64,000 bases of DNA, taken from Austropuccinia psidii (taxonomy: Eukaryota > Basidiomycota > Pucciniomycetes > Pucciniales > Sphaerophragmiaceae). Position numbers and translations under genes: made by a program. The notes beneath the pieces are model-generated. The model saw nothing but the letters and a program-made list of their open reading frames with translations, ran no database searches and had not been told where the DNA came from. Position 1 is the first letter of the stretch. Each line of letters starts with the position of its first letter. The stretch spans positions 65,365,019 through 65,429,018 of the forward strand of contig JALGQZ010000005.1 of the NCBI GenBank assembly GCA_023105745.1, written 5' to 3'. Of this stretch, positions 1 through 10,119 are shown piece by piece.

Positions 1-37
1 AATATTTACGCTATTAGTATTCGTTAAAGATTGAGGT

Positions 38-104
38 GTACTGTACAGCTGTACTGTACTGAAAAATATTTATAGTACTGTACAGCTTTTGTACAGTACA
101 GTAG
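38..104. repeat. Palindromic TACTGTAC motif cluster
   Basis: Two adjacent stretches (38-62 and 75-104) are built from GTACTGTAC and its complement, with the arms separated by AGC or AGCTTTT, so each can fold on itself. The same motif recurs at 285-321, 450-464, 864-922 and 1,685-1,720. Function unknown; it could be a protein-binding site array upstream of the APSES gene or a remnant of a small palindromic repeat. Confidence 0.6.
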
Positions 105-284
105 TGTTTTTTTTTAAATTTTTCTAATTTCTACTACTCTACAGCGAGTACGCTATAAATTTTATTAAAGTCTATAAGTAGTAATTCGATTTACTAGACT
201 GTAATTATATTTTAAAAAATTGATATAATATTTAAGTGTATTCAAATTCTATGAATAAAATTAGAAATTATATATTTTTGGTAA

Positions 285-321
285 TACTGTACTGTACTGT
301 ACTGTACACAGTGTACAGTAA
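285..321. repeat. (TACTG)n tract ending in a perfect palindrome
   Basis: Four TACTG units lead into TACTGTACAC-A-GTGTACAGTA, an inverted repeat with 10-bp arms and a 1-nt centre. It is the most regular member of the TACTGTAC family seen in the first 1.7 kb. Confidence 0.7.
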
Positions 322-863
322 TAAAACTAATTTAAAAAACTCTTTTTTTTATCGATTAAAAAAATTTGAACTTTAAAAAATAAAATTTAATTCACATCTT
401 TAAAGAATAATTCCCTGTTTTTTTTTTATATACTGTGTATGTTACTGTATGTTACTGTACAGTTGTATGATGATAATGATGATCAATTTGATTTGGATCT
501 AAAAATTTTATAAGAGATTTTCATGTTATATTATTTTTTATTGGACTGTACAAAATTAAAAAAGATTTTCTATCATTAATAATTTTAGTTTTCTGTTTTC
601 TGTTTTTTTTTTTTTCTTTTTCTAAAAAAGAAATTTACGTACTGGTATAACTGTACCGTACACTTGTTACTTTACAGCAAGTATTATTCTATGAATTTGT
701 TTTCTTGTTTGTTTGTTTTTTCTTTTCTTAAATTTACAAAATTAATTCGATTGAGTGTAAGTTTTTTTTATAAAGTTTATCAAAAAAAAATATATGAGAA
801 ATAAATTTTAAAATTTTCGTTTGAAGATACAAAATTGATGATAAAATTAAAATTTTAGCTCCT

Positions 864-922
864 ATACAGTACAAACTTTATATTACTCTATACTGTATAG
901 TATAGTATAGTATAAAGTTTAG
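864..922. repeat. Imperfect hairpin with a TATAG-repeat loop
   Basis: GTACAAACTTTATA near 868 is mirrored by TATAAAGTTTAGTAC near 908-922, with a loop rich in TATAG repeats. A stem of about 14 bp with one mismatch is predicted by eye. Confidence 0.55.
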
Positions 923-2046
923 TACAGTAGTATAATTTAGTCAAAATTTGAAAAGGTAAATTTAATATGGATCATAGTTTTTTGTATAGATTGAAGTTTA
1001 AGATCAACCTCTGCTCTGAGTGCTGTCTCTGTCTCTCATCTTTCAAATTAATCAATTTAAGAGATTTAAGAGTTTTAAGAGATTTAAATTTAAAGTTAAG
1101 TAGATATTTATATTTTTAAAAATCTATTTCAAATTAAAAATAAAAAATAAATTCCAATTTTTAATTTTCATTCTAATTTTCATTTTAATTTTCATTTTCA
1201 TTTTCATTTTCATGAATTAATTTAAAAAAATTTAAAGCTTAGTTAAAGAATTGTAAATAATTTTTATTTTATTTTTAAAATTAAATAATTAACTAATGAT
1301 CAATACGTAATTAACTAATTAATCATCTTGATTTAAAAATTTATGTTTGTTTAACAAGATGATAAAAATAATATCTTTAACTTTCAATTAATATCATAAT
1401 AACTTAAAGTTCAATTCAAAATTTAAAACTTAATCAATCAAATCAAATTAAATTAAATCAATTAATCACTTTTATTTTCTTATTAAAACTAAAAACTAAA
1501 AACAAAAAACAAAAAACAAAAAATGGTTAAAAATTCAAATTAATTAAATTAAACTAATCACTTATCATTTTAAATCTTTAATACAAAAAACTTAAATCTT
1601 ACTCAAATTTATTTTAAATTTTAAAGAAATTAATCATTAATTTACTCTAATTTACTCTAATTTACTCTACATTACAATAAAATAATACTGTACTGTTGTT
1701 GTTGTTGTTGTACTGTACAAACATCATCTTTTTCAAATTAAAATCATTTATTTTAATCAAATTTAAATTTTTTTATTCTTTTGACTTTTAATTACTTTTG
1801 ATGATCATCATCTTCTTGTTGTTTTTTAACTTGTTTAATTTCATTTACAAGAAATACTTTTTTCGTTTTGTTTTTTTTAATTTTAAATCTTTTACATCAT
1901 CAATCTTCTTACTCTATCTTCTATATCAATTTATCAACAAAAAGAAAAAAATTATTTCTTATTTAACCTTTTTTTTTTTATCTATTTATAAAATCTTTTT
2001 AACTTGTTTAATTTCTTCTTAAAAACTTTATTAATTTAATCTTGAA

Positions 2047-2108
2047 CAAAAAAAATTAAAAAATTAAAAAATTAAAAAATTAAAAAATTAAAAAATTAAA
2101 AAATTAAA
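2047..2108. repeat. (AAAAAATT)n microsatellite
   Basis: About seven tandem copies of an 8-bp A6T2 unit in the leader of the APSES gene. Confidence 0.8.
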
Positions 2109-3242
2109 ATCTATTGGATTGGATTTTCTTATCTCTTCTTTCTCATCAATCAAATCTTTCATTTATTATCTATTCTAATCATCATCTTCATTCTCTCAAC
2201 TTAATTTCTTCAAACACTCATTTACATCTTACATACTACACTACTACACTATATAATACATACAAATCTTCCTTATTTTACTTTTAAATCTTCATCATCT
2301 TTACCCCCAACATTTCATCATCTTCATCAAACTTACTTGAATAATTTTAAGAACGATCATCTCTAAAACTTAAAACTTGATTCTTTCTTGGATTTAATAT
2401 CTAAATTAATATTAATTTGATCTGATCTAATTTAATCTAATCTGATCTGTTTCAATCTACTTTATTCTTTAACTTCAATCTATTTTATCTTATTTTTTTT
2501 TCTAAAATTATCTTTGTCTTTTTGATTTTATTAGATTGTTTTCGATTTTTCATCTTTACAACTTTAACAAATTCTTCTATTCCATCTTTTTCTTAAATCT
2601 TCCTTCTTTAATTTCTTAATTTCTTACTCAAATACTTTCTATTCGATCCATCTTGATTAAATTTATTTATTTTCTTTATGATTTCCTTGTCTTCTTTTGC
2701 TTTCTAACCGATTTCTTCCTCATCTCCTCCTAAAACATTGACTCCCTATCGATCTACAAATTCATTCATTCAATCAATCTAATCAAAAATCTTTAAATTA
2801 CTCTAAACTCAAAAAATTTAAACTTGTATTCTATCTATCTCTCCTTATTTATTTCCTTAGTCTTTTAAATTCAATTTATTAAATTTTAATACCACCTTAT
2901 TCACCTCCACTTCTTCTCATCATTTTACTCATTCAATCAATTCAATTTTTCTTCATTTCTCTTTTCATCTCTTCAAGTTTTCTTTCTTGCCATCTACATT
3001 CTTCTATTTCTTCTTTTAATTCTTTAAAATTCTTCTTCTCCTCCTTCTCTGCTCCGATCTGTCATCATTTCAAACTGTTTTAGTCGTTCTAGTTTTAACT
3101 TGAACCGATCTTTGACCAAAGTCAAATACTTAAAAAGGAAATTTTTTTTAAATAAAATTCATCTAATTTTTCATTTTCTTCTTTTTGGTTTTGATCAAAA
3201 ATAATTAATTAAAATAATCTATCAACTAATTTCAACTTGACA

Positions 3243-3300
3243 CACCGATCAATCAATCAATCAATCAATCAAATCAATCAATCAATCAATCAATCATCAA
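3243..3300. repeat. (AATC)n microsatellite
   Basis: Tandem AATC/ATCA units with one interruption, about 13 copies, within the pyrimidine-rich leader. Confidence 0.8.
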
Positions 3301-3969
3301 CAAATAAATAAATATCAGATTCAATTTCATATTCTAATCAATCAATCTACTATCAACTTAATCCAAATCGAAATTATTCTCTCCCTTCTGTCAAATTCCT
3401 CCGTTCAATTGATTTAAATCATCATCACCTTTTAAAAATTAATCATAAACTTTATGTTTATATTAAATATTAAATATTAAATATAATTTTTTTTTTTTTT
3501 TTTTTTATTAATTAATTAGTCAAAAATATTTTTATTACTATTATCATTTAATCCCTCTTACCTTTATTATCCCCACTAAATCAATTCATTCACATCTTTG
3601 ATTAAAACCTTCTTAGATATTTCCTTGAATGAATTTTGAATTTTGAATTTTTTGAATTTGTTTTTTTTTTTTTAAAATTTTTCCTTTTTATTCACTTTGC
3701 TGTTCTTATGCTCACATTTAATTAATCTCTCACCCTATCTCTTTAACTCACACCCACCACCCTCATTTACTTAATCTCTTCTAATTCACTCAAGCTGATC
3801 TTCTACCCTTGCCTTCTTCAAATCGTCTTCTTTTGAATTTTTGAATTTTCTTTTCCCTTCTGGTTCTCTCTCTCTCCCTTCTTTATTCCTCTCATCCCTC
3901 TCCCCTTCTTTTCTCCCCTCTTTGCCTTTTCTACTCTTACTCTCATTCACTAATCCCCCTTGTCTTGCC

Positions 3970-6900
3970 ATGATCGTCATCTCTACATCTCGGACCCTGT
4001 CCCCTCCCCGTCCGATCATCACCGATACCATACTAAATTATCATCACATTCAACCAGCCGCTGCTACTACTGTTGGAGCTATCGGCCCCTGGCTCAATTT
4101 TCATAATAATTTCAATAATAATAATAATAATAATAATAGTAATCTTTTTAATAATAATAATAATAATAATAATACTCAAAATCAAAATCAAAATCAAAAT
4201 CATAATAATCTTATCAAAACCCCTTCATCTCCTTCTAATTCAATTTCATCCCCTTTTAATAATAATTTCATTCAATTAAATTCTTCAATTGATACTATTA
4301 CTAATAATATCATCTCATCAACCGATCTTAATACTGTCACTACTCCTACTACTCCTACTACTATTACCACTACTTGTACTACTCTAACTACTCCTACTAC
4401 TAGCACTAATCTTACCGCTATTACCACAAATATTGATAATATTGATTCTACTATTGATACCTCCACTACCAATAATAATAATAATAATAATAATAATAAT
4501 CACCACATCATCACAAACAACAAGAACAAAATCAATCCTACCTCAAATATTAACACTAAAAATCTCAAACAATCCTTATATTCTCTTCCTCTAACTCCTC
4601 TCTCATCAAATTCATCTTCAACTTCTTCTTCACCTTCTCCTCCATTAAAACTTTCCTTAAAATCTTCAAAATTAATCAATTTCAATCATTCAGAATCATC
4701 TCACTCAATTAATCCTTCACCCTTTTGTCATACCCCTTCAACTCCAATTCAAAAAATCTCATCTTCACCTTTAAAATCTATTATCAATCTTAATACTATC
4801 ATGACAAATAATCTTAATCCAAACTCGGATGATGATTCAAGTACAACTGATGAAGAAATTAGCTTAAAATCTAATAATTTCTCTAATCCTACCCCTACCT
4901 CTAATATTAATTCATCATCTGGCTCAAATTCTACTCCAATTCATCAAATTAATTCCTCACTTAACCTTTACGATATCCCTTCATCTTCTGCTCCTTTAAA
5001 CTCTTCATTTCATTCAATCATTCCTCGTCCATTACCCATTTCGTTTTCTTCTCATACATTTAATGATCATTATCATCATCATCATCTAAATCATCATCCT
5101 GCTCACCATGATCATCATCATCATCATCATCACACTCTAAATCATCATCAACAACAATCATATTATCATCCTTCTCCTTCAGCTCTTCATTCTCCTCTTA
5201 ATCCTTTATCTTCTCAAAACTCATTTAATCACCCTTCACATTCTGACCTCTTTCTCTCCTCACATTCTCCCTCTCAATCTACTAACCCTTCATCAAATTC
5301 TCAAATTCCTTTGGATCCTACTATCATGTCTGCTGTTAATGCAAGAATTGAAGTTAAACGTTGGGATGAAGAAGGTACAACTTATTTTCAAGTGGTTTAT
5401 GGTAATATTACAGTGGGTAGAGTCTTAGGTCAGTGCGCTGAAATTCTCTTAAATAATCTTTGTACTTTATTATTTCATTCCGCATACATTCTACCTTTTT
5501 AATTTAATTTAGTATTTTGTTCATCTCTTGATTTAATTGTTATTATATATACCCATTTAAAATAATTCTTTATTCTTGCCTATTTATATCATTTCCTTAG
5601 CGATTGAGTTTTTTAAATTTGAATTAATGTATTTGTTTATTTAATGTAATCTTTCCTCTTATCATCATCTTAATTATTTTACAGTTTATAATTTAACCTC
5701 TTCTTCTTTATCATTTAAATGTCTTTGACCACATAGAATCAGGTTTGGTTAATGGTACCAAACTCCTAAACTTGGCTGGTATTAGTAGGGGTAAGAGAGA
5801 TGGAATCTTAAAGAATGAAAAAAATCGAAAGGTAGTAAAACATGGTACTATGCATCTTAAAGGAGTTTGGTTAGTTTAAAATTCTTGCCCCCTCATTTAT
5901 AATCACATGGTCTTAAAAAAATAATAATAATAAAATTTCCTTGATTGATTAAATTAAAATTTATTAAAATTAAAATTAAAAATTAAAATTTAAATTGATG
6001 ATGATCATTGATTTCAATCATGATTCGTTTAATTTGAATTCTTTAGGATTACATTTGATAGAGCTGTTTATCTAGCCGAACAATATAATATTAATGAACA
6101 AGTCTTTCCATTACTAGTATCCAATTTAGAATATTATATTAATATCGATCAAGCAATCTTATCAGGTTCCAGTACTCAAAAACTTAATCCAGATTCCATA
6201 ATAAATCATCATCATCGTCATCTTCATCTTCATTCTTCACTCCCTCAAACTCATTCAACAAAGTTAAATCATCTTGGAATCACATTACCTTGTTCAAATC
6301 ATAATACTTACTTTACAACTCCTACTTGGCCTCCTGAATCTTCTTCTGAAGTTCATTTAAATTATAATCAACCTTATTCGGCACCTGCCGTTATAGCACC
6401 AAATGATCCTAATAGATCTTCATCAGTTTATGAACAAGCTCAATTTGAATATTTAAATTCAACTAATTCATCATCAAATTCTGTAAGTATTTTTAATCTT
6501 TTTATTAAATTTTCATCTTATTAAATTTATCATCATTTTTTTTTACCTTCATCTTAGGATCTTTCAGAAAGACGACATACCATTCCAACTAATAATTTTG
6601 ATAGTTATCATCATCAGTCTATGACATCTTTTGGTTCATCAAATTCTTCTACAATCAGTTATCCATCATCTTCTTATGGTACCACTCAATTTTCTTCATT
6701 TCCAAGATCAACTTTAACTGAATCGGCTAATTCAAATCAATTTGAATATTCAATTGGCAAACATAACAATAATAATCCTATCAATCAATCAAAAACTTAT
6801 TCTACTAGCCTTTTTCATCATCAACCAACTTCACTAACAACCCCTACTGCTTCTTCAGTCATTCATTCAACTCCATCCTTACTTATTGGAAATCTTTCTC

Positions 6901-6978
6901 CTCAATCATCATCACCATCTCAGTTACTCAACTCTTCAACTGGAAATTTCAGCTTTGAACTAGGACCTTCGACTACTC

Positions 6979-7023
<45 letters not shown>

Positions 7024-7649
7024 CTACTACTACTACTACCATCACTTCTAATTCTACAGTTAACTCTCATCTTAAACCTCAACTTAAAGATCAAACTTCT
7101 TCAGAAGATCAACCTTTTCCTAGGCTTCAAGTTAGAGTTCAGGATGACAGTTCAATAACTACTAATCAATCCAACAATCATCAAAGTAAGTCTATCAAAT
7201 TTCTCATTCATAACATAACTTGACAAAAAAAATATATAAATCTCATTCAAAATCATTTGACTTTAAATCAATTAAATTATTCATTAAACTTTCAATCTTC
7301 TTTAGCTCCAACTGGTATGGTTACAACAAATTTCTCAAATTGGTCACTTGCTTCTATTGGAATGATTAATACTCCATCTAGTTGTAATAATCGTCTTGAT
7401 TCTAATCATAATCCTTCATCTGGTTTGACTCAATCAAATCGTAATAATAATCAAAGCCCTAGTAGTTCTCAACCCCAACTAATTGTCACTGGTTCCAGTC
7501 AACCTATTATAGGACCTCCATCCCATACAAATCTTCTTCGTCAAGCTCCAGTTCATCAACAACGTCAATCTCATCAAACAAATCTTCAACCTTCTAATCA
7601 TCATTTGATGGGTTCTAACTCAAATTCAAATCATCATCCTTGGCATTAA
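3970..7649 (+). CDS. stuA: StuA-like APSES-domain transcription factor, five exons
   Basis: This is a nuclear DNA-binding regulator of the fungal APSES family (StuA, Phd1/Sok2, Efg1), whose members control development and cell shape. Exons read by eye are 3,970-5,428, 5,737-5,869, 6,047-6,482, 6,558-7,185 and 7,306-7,649. All introns are GT-AG, and the phases close to exactly 3,000 nt (999 residues plus stop). The APSES domain (about residues 453-563) spans exons 1-3: [12 protein letters not shown], then [20 protein letters not shown], then [10 protein letters not shown] joined to [12 protein letters not shown]. Intron 1 was placed at 5,429 because this keeps the spacing to the NGTKLLN motif the same as in relatives. 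The first in-frame ATG is 3,970; the open frame reaches upstream to 3,841 without another ATG. The protein is longer than typical StuA because of Asn, Thr, His and Ser/Pro tracts on both sides of the domain. An extra upstream exon cannot be excluded. No disabling mutation is seen. Confidence 0.88.
4103..4176 (+). repeat. AAT repeat encoding Asn tracts
   Basis: Two runs of AAT codons give poly-Asn stretches, followed by an Asn-Gln alternation at about 4,174-4,205. A third Asn run lies at 4,471-4,500. All keep the frame of the APSES gene. Length variation here would change the protein without breaking it. Confidence 0.85.
5059..5156 (+). repeat. CAT repeat encoding a His-rich tract
   Basis: Repeated CAT/CAC codons give interrupted poly-His (two blocks of four or more His, one of seven) just N-terminal to the APSES domain. 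Confidence 0.85.
6971..7040 (+). repeat. ACT repeat encoding a poly-Thr tract
   Basis: About 20 Thr codons, nearly all ACT and interrupted by Pro (CCT), lie in exon 4 of the APSES gene. Confidence 0.85.
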
Positions 7650-8637
7650 TTTTTTTTTCTCGCTTAATAATCTTAAAAGCATTGATCAATCTATGTCAGA
7701 TTTATAAACCTTTAGAGAAAACTTTATCGATTGGAAAGCAATTTCTTTTCTCTCTTAACATTATAAAAATTATTTTTTTTTTAAAAAAAATAATTAATTA
7801 AAACAAATCAAATCAAAGAAGAAAATATTAATTTATATATATTTAAACACATCTTTAATTCCATTCACTTGAAAATTACGTTTTGCTAGTATAATTCAAT
7901 TCTTTCTTTTCTTAGCTTCTCATACATATATGGAAGGCCGGCTTTTTTTGGCTTATTCAGCAGTTGATATGTTCGAAATTGTATTTTCTAAAAAGTTTTT
8001 CTTTTGTAAGAACATACCATTTATCAGAATTTAATTTTTTTTCGAATTAGTGTTTCTTTAAAGAATTTCATCTCACAAACATTAGTTATTGATTGGTCCA
8101 ATCTTTTCAGTGAACATTTTACCTCGAATGATTTTTTTTCTCCCATATTTCAATGACATTCATCTCTATTACTATTACTATTATTACTATGTTTTTTTTT
8201 TTGATGATTTGATTCATTAGCTTACTCTGTCATGTTGAACTTTAGAAAAATATGGCTCTGATCTTTGGAAAGAATACGGCTCTTAAGGGCTTTGATCCTT
8301 ATAACCTATTTTTTATTGATATTCTCAAATATTTTGGCATTCAAGTGTTTAGAAAAAACCAAAACGTATCATGTAAATAATATTTTTGGTTCGGCTGACC
8401 CCAATTTTGTGGCTTTTCATGAATCAAGCTGTCAATGTATTTGACTGAAATTGAGAACCTTGGATTTGGCCCTTGTTAAGATCAGTTGTCAAGTTTGGAA
8501 TAGCAGTGTATAAGCCCATGAAGCTATAAGTTTTGATAGCTTCAACTACATTTAGTTTTCCTTTTGAAAATAGAAAGATTGTCAAAACCAAGATTTCTTA
8601 CATAGAAAAAAAATATCCCCAAAAGGTACGGGCACAG
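7650..8637. other. 3' flank of the APSES gene, no gene seen
   Basis: AT-rich sequence after the stop at 7,649. It probably includes the 3' untranslated region: several AATAAA-like A/T-rich stretches occur, but none can be assigned as the poly(A) signal. No reading frame of note. Confidence 0.5.
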
Positions 8638-9096
8638 TCACAAGGGTAGCTCCCTGAAGGAATCCCCATATGATATTACAATAACATGGCATGACAAGTA
8701 AAAAACAAAAAAGAAGCAATAAAATACAATTTGAAAAAAAGACAACAACAAAGGCCCACTCTGTTTATTCATGATAATAAAGTGGGCCAAGTTGACATGC
8801 TCAGTCTTTAATGCATGCCAATTGTTCAAAATGGCTAGGTGAAAGTGAGGAGTGTAAGAATCTTCCTGCCACCTGAGAAGACACATTCAGATGGTGGGCT
8901 AGTTTCTGGGATAGCCAAAAATTTCCATGCCATCAAAGAAAGGGTTGGAAAAATATTGCCTCATGATTTCCAAAATAGTAAGATGTCAGTGTCCTTGGTT
9001 TCTAAAGACTCAGCCAAGAACCTCTTAAGTTATGTTTCCATAGTGCAAGTTTTTTTTTTTTTTTTTAAGAGAGTAAAATATAAATTTTTAAAATAA
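8638..9096. other. Unassigned segment with opposed short reading frames
   Basis: A plus-strand frame (8,839-9,096, 85 codons) and a minus-strand frame (8,638-8,886, 82 codons) overlap here. The plus frame has a mixed, protein-like composition up to about 9,045, where it runs into poly-T. Base composition is less AT-rich than the surroundings, so this may be a fragment of an old mobile element or exon. I recognise no family in either frame. Confidence 0.25.
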
Positions 9097-9222
9097 TTTA
9101 ATTATCTTTATAAAATAATTTAATTATCTTTATAAAATTAATTTTATATTTTAAATTAATTTTTTTTTTTTTTTTTTTTTTTTTACTTCCTACTTAATAA
9201 AAACAAAAAATTTAAATTTTAT

Positions 9223-9265
<43 letters not shown>

Positions 9266-9458
9266 AAATTAAAATTAAATTTTTTTTTTTTTAAAAAAAT
9301 TATTTCTTTTTAAAAAAAAGAATAAAAAAAAAAAAAAAATTAATTTAATTTAATTTTAATTTAATTTAATTTTTAAAAAAAATCTTTTTTTAAATTTTAA
9401 TTTAATTTAATTTTTAAAAAAAAAATAAAAAATTAATTAATTAAGAAATTTATTATTA

Positions 9459-9523
<65 letters not shown>

Positions 9524-9568
9524 TTTTTTTTTTTTTTAATGAAAAAAACATTATTAAATAAAGTGGAA

Positions 9569-9599
<31 letters not shown>

Positions 9600-9650
9600 T
9601 TGTTTTATAATAATAATTTAAAATTAATTTCAGTTTTATATATATATATA

Positions 9651-9693
<43 letters not shown>

Positions 9694-9871
9694 AAGAAAG
9701 AGAAATATTTCAAAAAAAATTTCAAAAAAAAAAAAAAAAAAAAAAAAAATTTAAAAAAAAAAATTTTAAAAAAAAAAAAATTTTCAAAAAAAAATTTTTA
9801 AAAAAAAAAATTTTAAAAAAAAAAATTTTCAAAAAAAAATTTTTAAAAAAAAAAATTTTCAAAAAAAAAAA

Positions 9872-9912
<41 letters not shown>

Positions 9913-9960
9913 ATTTAATATTCTTAATAAAAAAAAAAAAAAAAAAAAAAGAAAAATATT
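9040..9960. repeat. Long A/T homopolymer block
   Basis: Poly-T and poly-A runs of 15 to about 43 nt alternate, for example poly-A at 9,475-9,520 and 9,657-9,691 and poly-T at 9,228-9,258. The 103-codon Lys/Phe frame at 9,600-9,911 is a product of this composition. Run lengths in such sequence are prone to assembly error. Confidence 0.85.
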
Positions 9961-10119
9961 TAAGGCCTAGTTCATGATTTAATTTTGAATTAAATTTAAA
10001 AATTATTTTTTAAAATAATTTTTAATCATATTTTTTATTTTAAATTTTTATAAATTAAATTTTTATTTAAAATTAAATTAAATTTTATAAATTTCATTTT
10101 AAAAAAAAAACAAAAAAAA

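Larger units (their letters stand above)
1..1797. other. AT-rich intergenic DNA upstream of the APSES gene
   Basis: No coding region is recognisable. Apart from the TACTGTAC clusters it holds poly-T runs, short A/T repeats such as tandem TTTTCA near 1,160-1,215, and (GTT)n flanked by TACTGTAC at 1,685-1,720. It may include distal promoter sequence of the gene at 3,970. Confidence 0.6.
1798..3969 (+). promoter_or_regulatory. Long pyrimidine-rich leader/promoter of the APSES gene
   Basis: Over about 2 kb the plus strand is dominated by C and T with very little G, and the bias grows towards the ATG at 3,970. Only a few short upstream ATGs occur, for example one near 2,678 that ends after about ten codons. 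The 74-codon frame at 1,798-2,022 is low-complexity F/L/I sequence and probably not a gene. Pyrimidine-rich promoters and leaders are typical of highly regulated fungal genes, and stuA/EFG1-type genes are known for long leaders. Whether this region is transcribed cannot be read from the sequence. Confidence 0.5.

Noticed and set aside
3841..3969. Translation of the APSES gene from 3,841
   Set aside because: The first codon there is TTG and the encoded text is only pyrimidine-driven Ser/Leu/Phe/Pro. The first ATG in frame is 3,970.
3786..4685. Minus-strand frames antisense to exon 1 of the APSES gene
   Set aside because: Lys/Glu/Arg-rich and Val-rich products mirror the codon repeats of the sense exon; no independent support.
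5411..5420. Intron 1 donor at GTAGAG (5,417)
   Set aside because: It would delete residues inside the APSES domain. The GTCAGT donor at 5,429 keeps the expected spacing to NGTKLLN.
9600..9911. 103-codon Lys-rich frame
   Set aside because: Pure poly-A/poly-T composition.
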